From Cecembia lonarensis LW9 (GTDB taxonomy: Bacteria; Bacteroidota; Bacteroidia; Cytophagales; Cyclobacteriaceae): a stretch of 64,000 nucleotides of DNA. The stretch spans positions 1 through 64,000 of the forward strand of contig NZ_AMGM01000008.1 of NCBI RefSeq assembly GCF_000298295.1, given 5' to 3'. Below are positions 1 through 9,337 of the stretch, one piece after another (the first letter of the stretch is position 1; every line of letters begins with the position of its first letter). Under the pieces are notes generated by a model that did not search any database, had not been told where the DNA came from, and worked only from the letters and a program-made list of their open reading frames with translations. A program made the position numbers and the translations under genes.

Positions 1-1602
1 GAAAAAGATCAGTATCCACCCATATCCTTAGGTTTTTTTCCATACTGAGGCGAAATGTCACTTCTTTTCCTTGTGCATACTGTTCAAGCAAATTCAAACA
101 ATCATCAATGACCTGACCGGCATGTGTAGGCCTGAGCTGTACTTTAAACCCTTCCATTTGTGCTCTCGACCATGTAAGGATATTATCGAGTGTGACATAT
201 AGCCCATCTACATTTCTTTTAAGCTTGGGGGATAATTCCAAAAACTCCTCCTTACTTATATTTTGGTCATTTATCAAACCCAGGACACCCTGTAATTGAG
301 CGACAGGAGTTTTTAGATCATGGGCTAAAATAGAAAAAAGCCGATTTTTTAATTTATTGGACCTGTCTAAATTGTTGGATTGTTTTTCAAGTTCCCATTT
401 TTGCTGCTCTACTTTCATTTGATTATTCAAAAGTTCCACATTGATGGCCTTGGCTTTTTTATGCAAGGACCATAACCAAACAAAAAGTATGGCAAGGAAT
501 AAGGTTCCAATTGTAAAAAGAATATTGTAGGTTTTAAAACTTTTAATTTGAAGATCCTGATAATCATTTTCTGCCCTTAGGTAACGGATTTCCGCATCAC
601 TTTTTTCAACTTCAAACATGGCAGAGATCAGGGCAAGCCTATCCTTATTGACCCTATCTTCAAGAATATCACTCAAGCGGTTATAAGACATCTGATTGAA
701 ATAGGCCATATCTAATTTTTCCACTTGTTCATAAGCAATGGCCAGGTACTTATAGCATTGAATCAATTCATCCTGAAAGTTTTTTTCCAAGGCAATGTCT
801 TTGCCCTTTTCCAATAACTCAATAGCTTTGGTCACTTCGGATTTATTTAAAAATGCATGTCCCAAACGATGAAGGATTGATGCTTCAAAAGATTCCAAAC
901 GTTGATGACTCGCAGTTTGTAAAGCAAAATTATACGTGGCTATGGCTTCATCATTCAAGTTTCTGGCCAATTGTATATCACCTAATACCCTATAAATAAA
1001 ACTGTTATAAAAATTGGTATTGAATTCATTATTGATCATGAGCGACTGATAGGCATACTGATATGCTGAGTCAAGCTGCGTCGTGGCCAAAAAGTTAAGT
1101 GCTGTATTATTTAGACTTCTTACCATGACAAAAGGATCATCCAACTGGACACCAATTCCATATGCTTCTTTAAACTTTTTAATGGCTTCAGGGTAATTTT
1201 TTTGCTTATAATAAATGACCCCGAGATTATTTAAGCTCATGGCCACTCCCCTTTTATCTCTGATTTTATAGCTGATTGTGTAGGCATCTCTGGAAAACCT
1301 AAATGCTTTGTCCCATACACCGGTTCTATAATAGATCCAACCCAGGTTTTCCTTGGCATTAGCTAAAATCAAGGAGTCATTTAAAGCTTTACCCAATTTT
1401 TCGGCCTCATTTGCATATTCAAATGCCTGGGACAAATTTTTCTCTCTGACCAAAAAAGAAAGCCTATTAAGGACCTGTCCCCTTTCTTTCCCATCCAATT
1501 CTTGTAAAATCAAACTTCAGCTCCTCAAATGGATCAATATTTTGGGCTTTTAAATCCCAATAAAAACCAAAAAAGTGTTATTAAAAAGAAATTATATTTC
1601 AT
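1..1602 (-). CDS. TPR sensor histidine kinase, 3' end outside window, two frame breaks near 5' end
   Basis: The minus-strand reading encodes tandem TPR-like helices (about residues 30-330), one membrane helix (YNILFTIGTLFLAILFVWLW), a coiled linker, and a HisKA H-box with FSILAHDLKTPVAQL around 320. The window edge cuts it just before the ATP-binding N-box. The family senses through periplasmic TPRs and autophosphorylates the H-box histidine. The frame is continuous from about 1507 down to 1. The plausible start at 1602 (signal-like MKYNFFLITLFWFLLGF) is separated from it by two breaks: one extra A in the minus-strand A4 at 1551-1548, and one extra T in the T4 at 1509-1506. Removing one base from each run gives a continuous signal peptide plus TPR protein. 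Without repair, translation could only begin inside and would lack the signal. It resembles the kinase at 34793-36973. Confidence 0.75.
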
Positions 1603-1627
1603 CCCCTAAAAATCTGTTAATTAAAAA

Positions 1628-2884
1628 TCATTCCCTTCTAAAAGCAATGGGTGCTGGATCAGGAAGCGGATAATTCAAGACAAAACCATCTGTACCGATA
1701 CTTCCCAAGACCCTCAAGCCCGCCACATGAGGTGCAGCCATTGAAGTACCAGTGGAATTAGCATACCTTCCATTTAACCAAGTAGACCTGATGTTTACAC
1801 CTGGTGCAGCAAATTTCACAGGATGTCCAAAATGGGAAAATGGTGCAAAAACATCACCGTTTTGAAAGGCCGATACGGTAATGGTAAAAGTACCTTCTAC
1901 CCTTGCCGGACTGAAAGCGGAAGCTGGCAACCTACTGTTGCCTGCCGCTATGACCATCCAAACCCTTCTTTTATTGGAAACATTCAAGACTGCATCATCC
2001 AATACCCTACTTTCATCAAAACCACCAAAGCTCAAATTGGCCACGTCACCGGGAATTCCTCTTACACCTACATATTCAATACCTGCCACTAAACCAGAAT
2101 AGGTATATGCCGCTCTAGGACCTGTAAATATTTTAACCGGCACAACAGGTACACCTGCAGCTACGCCGACTACCCCAAAACCATTGTCTAAAGCTCCAAC
2201 GGTACCTGCTACATGGGTACCATGTCCATGCTCATCCTGAACATTCCAATTGGGTCTTTTCCCTCCATAAGCATCAAAGCCTTTCCTGACATCCACATTT
2301 AGGTCTGGATGATTTATATCAATCCCGGTATCCAAAATGAATACACTGTGCCTGCCCCTAAAAGGAAAAGCCCCACCTACTCTTTGTACTCCCCATGGAA
2401 TAACCTGTGTACTTTCTTTTTCTTCCTCCGCTACGGGCCTACCTCTTTGGATTTCAAAAGGCCCAAGCTCTCCTTTTCTGTCTTGCTCCAAATAATTTAC
2501 TTTTGGATCAGCCATAATAGCAGGTAAGGTCTCAGGTTTGATCCGGGCTGAGAAACCAGTGAGCGCTGTAGTGAAAATATGCTCTAAACCTTCAGGGTCA
2601 ATCCTGTGCTTTCTGAAAAAAGCATCCACTTCTTTTCTCATCATAGCTTGAGAGTTTTCATAATAATCCCAATCAACCCTGAATGATAGCTGATCTTCGT
2701 GAAAAACTACGATATATTGATCTTCAATGGGCTCAGATTTAAAATTGGGAAAAGTTGAAAAATTCTCTTCCTCAAGATTTTGAATCTCCTGAATGGGGTC
2801 AGGTGAGCAGGAATACAATAAAACGCTGAACAAAAGTACATAAATGCTTTTATCAATGAGTAGAATTAAAAACCTGTTAATCAT
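1628..2884 (-). CDS. Secreted S8 (subtilisin-like) serine protease, lipoprotein
   Basis: The product is an exported subtilisin-family endopeptidase of about 418 residues. I start it at the internal ATG at 2884, because MINRFLILL opens a lipoprotein signal ending in the lipobox LLYSC; the upstream ATG at 2929 would add 15 poorly fitting residues. An I9-type propeptide (DQYIVVFHEDQLSF ... YLEQDR) precedes the catalytic domain. The triad is visible: Asp in FILDTGIDINHPDL, His in DEHGHGTHVAGT, Ser in STGTSMAAPHVAGL. It ends soon after the Ser motif, with no T9SS tail, so it is probably anchored by lipid. A terminator-like hairpin separates it from upstream surE, and the next kinase begins 26 bp downstream. 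The specific substrate is unknown. Confidence 0.88.
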   Translation of the reverse strand: MINRFLILLIDKSIYVLLFSVLLYSCSPDPIQEIQNLEEENFSTFPNFKSEPIEDQYIVVFHEDQLSFRVDWDYYENSQAMMRKEVDAFFRKHRIDPEGLEHIFTTALTGFSARIKPETLPAIMADPKVNYLEQDRKGELGPFEIQRGRPVAEEEKESTQVIPWGVQRVGGAFPFRGRHSVFILDTGIDINHPDLNVDVRKGFDAYGGKRPNWNVQDEHGHGTHVAGTVGALDNGFGVVGVAAGVPVVPVKIFTGPRAAYTYSGLVAGIEYVGVRGIPGDVANLSFGGFDESRVLDDAVLNVSNKRRVWMVIAAGNSRLPASAFSPARVEGTFTITVSAFQNGDVFAPFSHFGHPVKFAAPGVNIRSTWLNGRYANSTGTSMAAPHVAGLRVLGSIGTDGFVLNYPLPDPAPIAFRRE

Positions 2885-2976
2885 ATACTTACAAAATGAA
2901 TAGTGAAACCTAAATCTATGTAAAAACACAAAATAATGGAAAAATTTCCCGAAATATTTCTCTTATGAAATAAAAA

Positions 2977-3006
2977 AAGGCTGACAAAAATCTTGAACAG
3001 CCTTTC
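2977..3006 (-). terminator. Rho-independent terminator of surE
   Basis: An 8-bp perfect stem (AAAGGCTG with CAGCCTTT) encloses a 14-nt loop. It is flanked by T-rich tracts on both strands. It lies just after the surE stop and before the S8 protease, so it should end surE-side transcription on the minus strand. Confidence 0.75.
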
Positions 3007-3024
3007 TTTTTTTATGATTTTTTG

Positions 3025-3807
3025 TCAGAGTTCATCCCAGTTCCAATCCTCATTGATCTGATTGATGGCATGATGCGCAGTAAGATCATATTGACAGGGA
3101 ACAATAGAGATATAATTATTGGCAATGGCCCATTCATCGTTATCCTCGCCTTTATCAAAGTTGACAAAATTGCCTGCCATCCAAAAGTATTTTCTTCCAT
3201 TAGGGTCAAATCGTTCAGAGAACTCTTCTTGCCACTTGGCATGAGCTTGCCTGCAGACCTTTACACCTTTGATGGGTTCATTTCTTTTTGGGGGAAAATT
3301 CACATTCAATGCAACACCTTTGGAAAGCCCGTTGTCCAAAACCTGTTTCGCTATCTTATACACATATTCTTCAGTATGGCTAAAATCTGCCTTAGAAGAA
3401 TAATCGCATAGGCTGAAACCAATAGAAGGATAACCTTCAAGTGCACCTTCAATCGCCGCTGACATTGTACCGGAATACAAAACAGAAATGGAAGTATTAC
3501 TCCCATGGTTGATACCTGATACGATAAGGTCTGGCTTTCTGTCTTTGAGTACATAATGCTTGGCCAATTTGACGCAATCAGCAGGTGTTCCGCTGGATTT
3601 AAAAGCCTGAACATCCTGAAAGATATCCTCTTCATACAACCGAAGGGTTTCACCAATGGTAATGGCATGGCCCATTCCGGACTGGGGACTATCGGGCGCA
3701 AGTACCACTACTTCACCCAATTGTTTCATAATATTTACTAAAACCCTGATGCCTTTTGAAGTGATTCCGTCATCATTAGAAACCAAAATCAATGGTTTTT
3801 TTGACAT
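3025..3807 (-). CDS. surE: 5'/3'-nucleotidase SurE
   Basis: A 260-residue SurE phosphatase, which removes phosphate from 5'- and 3'-nucleoside monophosphates with a divalent metal. The N-terminal signature ILVSNDDGITSKGI carries the metal-binding Asp pair (D12, D13). SGMGHAIT and the SGINHGSNTS segment supply the other family-conserved active-site residues. Length is normal for the family. The start is 5 bp from the stop of the upstream small secreted-protein gene, so the two are likely co-transcribed with ribBA further upstream. A hairpin follows the stop. Confidence 0.96.
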   Translation of the reverse strand: MSKKPLILVSNDDGITSKGIRVLVNIMKQLGEVVVLAPDSPQSGMGHAITIGETLRLYEEDIFQDVQAFKSSGTPADCVKLAKHYVLKDRKPDLIVSGINHGSNTSISVLYSGTMSAAIEGALEGYPSIGFSLCDYSSKADFSHTEEYVYKIAKQVLDNGLSKGVALNVNFPPKRNEPIKGVKVCRQAHAKWQEEFSERFDPNGRKYFWMAGNFVNFDKGEDNDEWAIANNYISIVPCQYDLTAHHAINQINEDWNWDEL

Positions 3808-3812
3808 AAAAA

Positions 3813-4454
3813 TTACTTAATTTGGTTATAATATGCAGTTATTCTGAGCAAATCTCCTCTTTTATCATGAGACAACCTATTTTTTCTCATAAAGAGTTGG
3901 ACTTCATCTGCCCTATCATCAAAAATATCTAATAATTCCCTCTTTTTGAGTGAATATCTTTGAAGTCTGCCATCTTTAATGAAATAATAATTGAAGGATA
4001 ATTTGTAGGCTCCCCCTATAGGAGGGCCCCACAAAGGATTCATAGCCATAGGTGCCATCCCCATGCCCATGCCCCTATTGTCTATGACGATTTGTTCCCT
4101 GCACAGCAGCACGATATCATTGCCCTCCGTAAGAATTTCAAAAAAAGTAGGCGTTTCGTAATCCCCTGTAGAGGCATATGGTAAGGTATAAAAGGTTCTA
4201 ATGCCTCCATATACTTCATCAAATATTTCAAATTGCCTTACATTAGAAGCACCAAAGGTCTTTATACCTGTGTCCTGAAGCTGTACCACATTATTCTCTA
4301 GGTCATATTTGACCATACCCTGGATAACCTGCCCATCCTCAGTAACAATTTGACCCTTATGCCATACCTGTGAAGGAAACTGGTTTCCCTGCGCATGAAC
4401 CAAAAATATGGTCATGAGAAACATGATGACAGTATAGAAGGATATTTTAATCAT
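3813..4454 (-). CDS. Secreted protein of unknown function
   Basis: About 213 residues from ATG 4454, chosen because MIKISFYTVIMFLMTIFLVHAQ is a clean Sec signal peptide with an AxA-like cut; the upstream ATG at 4478 adds only a short prefix. The mature part is rich in beta-type segments and has a repeated layout (GQIVTEDGQVIQGMVKYD; NVRQFEIFDEVYGG; FFEILTEGNDIVLLCREQ), as in the small surface proteins of Bacteroidota. A Met/Gly/Pro-rich stretch (RGMGMGMAPMAMNPLWGPP) sits in the middle. The C-terminus is basic (LSHDKRGDLLRITAYYNQIK). I recognise no catalytic motif. The gene ends 5 bp before surE and probably shares its transcript. Confidence 0.75.
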   Translation of the reverse strand: MIKISFYTVIMFLMTIFLVHAQGNQFPSQVWHKGQIVTEDGQVIQGMVKYDLENNVVQLQDTGIKTFGASNVRQFEIFDEVYGGIRTFYTLPYASTGDYETPTFFEILTEGNDIVLLCREQIVIDNRGMGMGMAPMAMNPLWGPPIGGAYKLSFNYYFIKDGRLQRYSLKKRELLDIFDDRADEVQLFMRKNRLSHDKRGDLLRITAYYNQIK

Positions 4455-4559
4455 AAGTATATTTACTTGTCTACTCATGATAACGATTTATTTTTACAAT
4501 TGGTTGATTTGATGCATAAAATCTTGTAGAAAATCCTCGAATTAATGAACCCTGAGAAG

Positions 4560-5777
4560 TTATTTTTTCAAAATATTATGTCCCATCTTATCCCTTTTGG
4601 TAGTCAGATACTTTTCATTATGTGGGTTTGGGCTAATTTCAATAGGTATTTGTTCCACGATTTCCAAACCATAACCGATCAAACCTACCCTTTTGGTAGG
4701 GTTATTGGAAATTAACCTGAGCTTACTGATACCCAAGTCTCGCAAAATTTGAGCGCCAACCCCATAATCTCGCCTGTCCATCGGGAGACCAAGTGCTAGA
4801 TTAGCCTGAACGGTATCCATACCCTGCTCTTGTAATTTATAAGCCTTCAATTTATTAACCAGACCTATTCCCCGCCCTTCCTGATTCATGTAAAGTACAA
4901 CACCTTTTCCTTCTTTCTCCACCATTTGCATTGCCGCATGCAATTGTGGACCACAGTCACACCTGCAAGAACCAAAAATATCTCCGGTCACACAGGAAGA
5001 GTGGACTCTGACCATAACAGGTTCTCCTTGCTCCCAAGAACCTTTGATTAATGCCAAATGCAAGTCATCAGTATTGGTTTGCCTAAAAGCAATTAGTTCA
5101 AAATCCCCCCATGTTGTAGGCATTTCAACACCTATTTCTCTTTTGATCAGGGATTCATTCTTTAACCTGTATGCGATTAAATCTTTGATGGAAACCAACT
5201 TAAGTTGAAAACGCTCGGCAACTTTTACCAAATCGGAAAGTCTCGCCATCGTCCCATCCTCATTCATAATTTCTACCAAAACCCCTGCAGGCGAAAAACC
5301 TGCCAGTCTGGCAAAATCAATCGCTGCCTCCGTATGCCCGGCCCTTCTAAGCACTCCACCTCTTTTGGCTTTAAGCGGAAAAATATGACCTGGTTTTCCC
5401 AGTTCATCAGGGTGAATGCTATCGTCCACCAGGGCCTTAATTGTTTTGGATCTGTCACTAGCTGAAATTCCTGTGGTACATCCATGGCCTATGAGGTCAA
5501 TGGATACAGTAAATGGCGTCTCATATGCAGCAGTATTTTGCCCGACCATTAATTCTAAGCCCAATTGCTCACAACGATCCTCAATCAAAGGCGCACAAAT
5601 CAATCCCCTACCATGCGTGGCCATAAAATTAATGATTTCAGGTGTGACCTTTTCTGCGGCACAGACAAAATCTCCCTCATTCTCCCTGTCTTCATCATCT
5701 ACAACAATAATAACTTCACCTTTTTTTATGGCTTCTATGGCATCCTCAATAGGATCGAGCTTGATATCTTCTGACAT
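4560..5777 (-). CDS. ribBA: Bifunctional DHBP synthase / GTP cyclohydrolase II (riboflavin biosynthesis)
   Basis: A 405-residue fusion that carries out the two entry steps to riboflavin. The N-terminal RibB half (about 1-205) makes 3,4-dihydroxy-2-butanone 4-phosphate from ribulose 5-phosphate; [12 protein letters not shown] and the [10 protein letters not shown] and [17 protein letters not shown] segments are diagnostic. The C-terminal RibA half (about 210-400) opens the GTP ring; the zinc cysteines are in [20 protein letters not shown], followed by [11 protein letters not shown]. Length is normal. No FMN riboswitch is visible in the 80 bp between it and dnaG, but a 7+7 bp inverted repeat lies about 26 bp upstream of the start. 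Confidence 0.96.
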   Translation of the reverse strand: MSEDIKLDPIEDAIEAIKKGEVIIVVDDEDRENEGDFVCAAEKVTPEIINFMATHGRGLICAPLIEDRCEQLGLELMVGQNTAAYETPFTVSIDLIGHGCTTGISASDRSKTIKALVDDSIHPDELGKPGHIFPLKAKRGGVLRRAGHTEAAIDFARLAGFSPAGVLVEIMNEDGTMARLSDLVKVAERFQLKLVSIKDLIAYRLKNESLIKREIGVEMPTTWGDFELIAFRQTNTDDLHLALIKGSWEQGEPVMVRVHSSCVTGDIFGSCRCDCGPQLHAAMQMVEKEGKGVVLYMNQEGRGIGLVNKLKAYKLQEQGMDTVQANLALGLPMDRRDYGVGAQILRDLGISKLRLISNNPTKRVGLIGYGLEIVEQIPIEISPNPHNEKYLTTKRDKMGHNILKK

Positions 5778-5802
5778 TTTATTTTAATACTTGGGTTTAG
5801 TC

Positions 5803-5818
5803 GATGTAAAATTACATC
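5803..5818 (-). promoter_or_regulatory. Inverted repeat upstream of ribBA
   Basis: GATGTAA-AA-TTACATC is a perfect 7-bp inverted repeat with a 2-bp centre. On the minus strand it contains TAATTTTA, close to the Bacteroidota -7 consensus TAnnTTTG. It may be an operator overlapping the ribBA promoter. The binding protein is unknown. Confidence 0.35.
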
Positions 5819-5858
5819 CTTTATTGAGTTAAACATCGAAAAACAAATGAAAGTTTGG

Positions 5859-7796
5859 TTAAAAGCTGATCACAATTCCCAATTGCTTATCTATTTCAAC
5901 CTGGTATTTTTTCAGTTCCATGTAAACAGATATTCTCTCTGTAATGACTTCTTCTTGGGCTTTTTCCGTTTCAGCCTCTTTTATTTTGGCTTTGGCTTCG
6001 TCCAGCATGTTTTTGATTACCTTTTTCTTTAAATGCAAAATGCTGTCATATACAGTTTTGGCAAGATCATCTGCTTCATGATGCGTAAAAATCTGGAACC
6101 GACTTTCCCACAAAGTTGACAATTCATATTTTTTAGTAATAAGGTGTATGACCTCCTTTTTGACCTCCTGATCATTATGTTGTAAAAAGTATTCAGGCTG
6201 AGGAAGTACCCCCTGCAACAAGGCTTCTTTATAAAGTGTCAATATTTTAGCGTACACCGGTGTTTTGAATTCAAGCTCCTCAGTTTCCTGCAAAAGGTAT
6301 TGACAGACATGCAGCTCTTCAGATACCATCTCAAATCCATAATTCACCAATAACCTGAGCATTTCCCTTTCTTGTAACTCAATCAACCTGTAAAGTGCAG
6401 TGGGGACTTCTTTGGTTGGCAGTAAGTCTTCAACAAAATCTGTCGTGGGCGAATTTTGGGTTTTGAAAAATTGGTCTTTTTGAGACTTAAGGTAAATTTT
6501 ATTCAGTTCTGCCTGAATAATCTGCTCATCAATCTCAAGAAGGCCTGCTGATTGCCGGACATAAACCGTTCTGATGACTGGGTCCGGGATTTTTGAAATG
6601 CTTTGAACCACCTGCTTGATCAAATCAGCCTGTTTGATAGGATCATTACCTGCATCATCAGCGTGCAAACCGATCATAAAGGAAATAAAGTCCTGGGCAT
6701 TATCTGCCAAGTAGGAAGAAAAAGCAGCAGATCCTACTTTTCTGGCAAAGCTGTCCGGATCTTCTCCTTCGGGGAAAACCACAGCCTTTACGTTCAAACC
6801 GCCTTCCAAAATCATATCAATACCACGCAATGAAGCTCGGATACCTGCAGCATCCCCGTCATATAGTACAGTAATATTGTCCGTAAACCTTTTGATCAGT
6901 TTGATTTGATTCTCCGTCAAAGATGTGCCAGAAGAAGCCACAACATTCTCAATTCCCGCAAGGTGAAGGGAGATGACATCTGTATATCCTTCCACCAAAT
7001 AACAGTTATCTTTTTCCCTGATGGATTTTTTAGCTTGAAAAATACCGTAGAGTATGTCACTTTTATGATAGACTTCTGTTTCAGGAGAATTGATGTACTT
7101 TGGCTGTTTTTTATCCTGGGTCAATATTCTGGCGCCGAAGCCAATAGATTTACCCCCTAAATTGTGGATGGTAAAAGTTACCCTACCTCTAAATCGGTCA
7201 TAGAACCTGGAAGCATCTCCTTCTTTCTGGAGAATCAGCCCTGCCTTAAGCAATAAATCAGTAGAATGTCCCCCTTTTTGAGCCGCCTGAAGTAGGTAAT
7301 CCCAACCATTCATCGCATAGCCCAGGTCAAATTTTTCAATGATTTCAGGAGTAAAACCCCTTTCTTTAAAATAACTTAAACCTATCGCCTTTCCTTCCTC
7401 AGTTAGCAGGTTTTTAACAAAAAACTCCTTGGCAAAATTGAGCACGATATAGAGACTTTCACGCTCATTATAAGCCTGAACTTCCTCAGGCGTGGCCTGT
7501 TTTTCTTCTTCAATTTCAATTCCATACTTACCTGCCAACTGACGGATAGCTTCATTGAAGCCTATCCCTTCAATGTCCATTACAAATTGTATGGGGTCTC
7601 CTGCCTTACCACAACCAAAGCATTTATATATCTGCTTGGTAGGTGATACAGAAAAAGAGGGGGATTTCTCATTATGAAAAGGACAACAGGCCCAAAGGTT
7701 TTGGCCTTTTTTCTTAAGCGGTACATAGTCGCCTACGACATCTTCAATATCTACTCTGTCTTTTACCTTATCTGTAGTCGCTCTGCTGATTGCCAT
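5859..7796 (-). CDS. dnaG: DNA primase DnaG
   Basis: A primase of about 645 residues that makes RNA primers at the replication fork. I start it at ATG 7796 (MAISRATTDKVKDRVDIEDV), the usual DnaG N-terminus; the ATG at 7817 adds seven residues. The N-terminal CHC2 zinc finger is intact (CCPFHNEKSPSF ... KCFGCGKAGD). The TOPRIM catalytic core holds the acidic motif in YLVEGYTDVISLHLAGIENV and the DGDAAG segment. The C-terminal third is more variable, as expected for the helicase-interaction domain. The upstream neighbour mrp is divergent, and the 175-bp gap should hold both promoters. Confidence 0.96.
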   Translation of the reverse strand: MAISRATTDKVKDRVDIEDVVGDYVPLKKKGQNLWACCPFHNEKSPSFSVSPTKQIYKCFGCGKAGDPIQFVMDIEGIGFNEAIRQLAGKYGIEIEEEKQATPEEVQAYNERESLYIVLNFAKEFFVKNLLTEEGKAIGLSYFKERGFTPEIIEKFDLGYAMNGWDYLLQAAQKGGHSTDLLLKAGLILQKEGDASRFYDRFRGRVTFTIHNLGGKSIGFGARILTQDKKQPKYINSPETEVYHKSDILYGIFQAKKSIREKDNCYLVEGYTDVISLHLAGIENVVASSGTSLTENQIKLIKRFTDNITVLYDGDAAGIRASLRGIDMILEGGLNVKAVVFPEGEDPDSFARKVGSAAFSSYLADNAQDFISFMIGLHADDAGNDPIKQADLIKQVVQSISKIPDPVIRTVYVRQSAGLLEIDEQIIQAELNKIYLKSQKDQFFKTQNSPTTDFVEDLLPTKEVPTALYRLIELQEREMLRLLVNYGFEMVSEELHVCQYLLQETEELEFKTPVYAKILTLYKEALLQGVLPQPEYFLQHNDQEVKKEVIHLITKKYELSTLWESRFQIFTHHEADDLAKTVYDSILHLKKKVIKNMLDEAKAKIKEAETEKAQEEVITERISVYMELKKYQVEIDKQLGIVISF

Positions 7797-7971
7797 TTTT
7801 ATTCCCTTAGACTTCAAAGATAAAAGTATTCCGACAAAATTCAGCCGTATTTGACTTCGAAACTATTTACAAGGATTGGGGGTTTGTACAGATATAAAGG
7901 AGTATTCTTTCCTTTTGCCTTTTAATTTAGCGCATTTATAAACTAATTTGCAGCCCGTATAAATAGAAAAA

Positions 7972-9066
7972 ATGTCGATCAATAAAGAAGCCGTTTTAAA
8001 AGCACTTTCCACCGTCGAAGACCCTGATTTAAAAAAAGACCTGGTAACACTTGGAATGATTCAGGATCTCCATATCGATGGAAAGCAAATAAAATTTAAG
8101 GTTGTACTGACCACACCTGCGTGCCCATTAAAGGAAGTGATTAAAAACAATTGTATTGAAGCTTTGGAATCAGCTTTCGGAGAGGATATAGCTTTGGATA
8201 TTTTTATGACTTCAAACGTAACCACTGCAAGGGACAACGCACCTTTATTACCCAAAGTCAAAAACATCATTGCCATTGCCTCTGGTAAGGGTGGTGTTGG
8301 AAAATCCACCACTTCCAGTAATCTTGCTGTGGCTCTGGCCAACACTGGCACGAAGGTTGGTTTAATTGATGCGGATATCTCCGGACCTTCCATTCCAACC
8401 ATGTTTAACGTAGAAGCCGAGCAGCCCGGTGTGAAACAGATTGACGGTAAAAATGTTATTATACCTATTGAACAGTATGGCGTGAAGTTGATGTCGATAG
8501 GTTTCCTCACCCCTGCAGATTCAGCTGTGGTTTGGAGAGGTCCAATGGCCAGTTCAGCACTCAAGCAGTTTATTGGAGACGTGGAATGGGGAGAATTGGA
8601 CTATTTGTTAATTGACCTGCCTCCGGGCACTTCAGACATCCACTTGACTATGGTCCAAACTATTCCGGTTACCGGTGCAGTGATTGTAACAACACCTCAA
8701 AAAGTGGCATTAGCAGACGCTACCAAAGGTTTGAGTATGTTTAAACAACCGCAAATAAATGTACCTGTTTTAGGTGTTGTGGAAAATATGGCTTATTTTA
8801 CCCCCGAAGAATTGCCTGATAACAAATATTATTTATTTGGCAAAGAGGGTGGGCAAAAATTGGCTGAAAAATTTGGAGTTCCCTTTTTGGGGGAAATTCC
8901 CATTGTGCAAACAATCCGCGAAAGTGGTGATATCGGTTACCCGGCAGTTATGAGGGAGGGCGTATCTCAGGAAGCATTTTCCTTGGTAGCTGAAAATGTG
9001 GCCAGGCAGGTAGCCATCAGGAATGCTGCCCAGGCCAAAACAGAAGTAGTTCAGGTGAAAATTTGA
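7972..9066 (+). CDS. Mrp/ApbC-type P-loop ATPase (Fe-S cluster carrier family)
   Basis: A 364-residue protein with an N-terminal MIP18/DUF59 domain (about 1-85, EDPDLKKDLVTLGMI) and a MinD-like ATPase domain with a deviant Walker A motif, ASGKGGVGKSTTSSNLA, around residues 103-119. The family helps load or carry Fe-S clusters. The CxxC pair that bridges clusters in ApbC/Nbp35 is absent: the aligned segment reads VENMAYFTPEELPDNKYY, and the only cysteines are at about 51 and 61 in the N-terminal domain. The next gene, 12 bp downstream, encodes a NifU-type scaffold domain, which supports the Fe-S role. Transcription is divergent from dnaG. Confidence 0.92.
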   Translation: MSINKEAVLKALSTVEDPDLKKDLVTLGMIQDLHIDGKQIKFKVVLTTPACPLKEVIKNNCIEALESAFGEDIALDIFMTSNVTTARDNAPLLPKVKNIIAIASGKGGVGKSTTSSNLAVALANTGTKVGLIDADISGPSIPTMFNVEAEQPGVKQIDGKNVIIPIEQYGVKLMSIGFLTPADSAVVWRGPMASSALKQFIGDVEWGELDYLLIDLPPGTSDIHLTMVQTIPVTGAVIVTTPQKVALADATKGLSMFKQPQINVPVLGVVENMAYFTPEELPDNKYYLFGKEGGQKLAEKFGVPFLGEIPIVQTIRESGDIGYPAVMREGVSQEAFSLVAENVARQVAIRNAAQAKTEVVQVKI

Positions 9067-9078
9067 TAATCGAATAGC

Positions 9079-9327
9079 ATGAATTTAACATTAGTAGAAA
9101 AGGTAGAAAAGGCGCTGAATAGTATCAGACCTTATTTAGAGGCAGATGGGGGAAATGTGAAAATTGTTGAAATCACAGATGATATGATTTTGAGATTGGA
9201 ACTCACAGGCACCTGCAGTTCATGCCCCATGTCCAGTATGACATTAAAAGCGGGAGTAGAAGAAGCCATAAAACGAGATATTCCTGAAATAGTGAAGGTT
9301 GAGGCCATAAATGTCGCTGTCGCATAA
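9079..9327 (+). CDS. NifU C-terminal domain (Nfu-type) Fe-S scaffold protein
   Basis: An 82-residue stand-alone Nfu domain. The cluster-binding CxxC is in TGTCSSCPMSSMTLKAGVE, and the domain start IRPYLEADGGNVKIVEI is typical. Such proteins hold a [4Fe-4S] cluster between two subunits and pass it to targets. It lies 12 bp after mrp and is almost certainly in the same operon. The next gene could in principle start 16 bp inside this one, but its signal peptide begins 11 bp after this stop, so no overlap is needed. Confidence 0.93.
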   Translation: MNLTLVEKVEKALNSIRPYLEADGGNVKIVEITDDMILRLELTGTCSSCPMSSMTLKAGVEEAIKRDIPEIVKVEAINVAVA

Positions 9328-9337
9328 TTTATTACAC

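Noticed and set aside
5778-5858. FMN riboswitch upstream of ribBA
   Set aside because: The gap is short and none of the conserved RFN segments is seen.
8061-8564. 167-codon minus-strand frame opposite mrp
   Set aside because: It overlaps the conserved ATPase domain completely and has no independent features.
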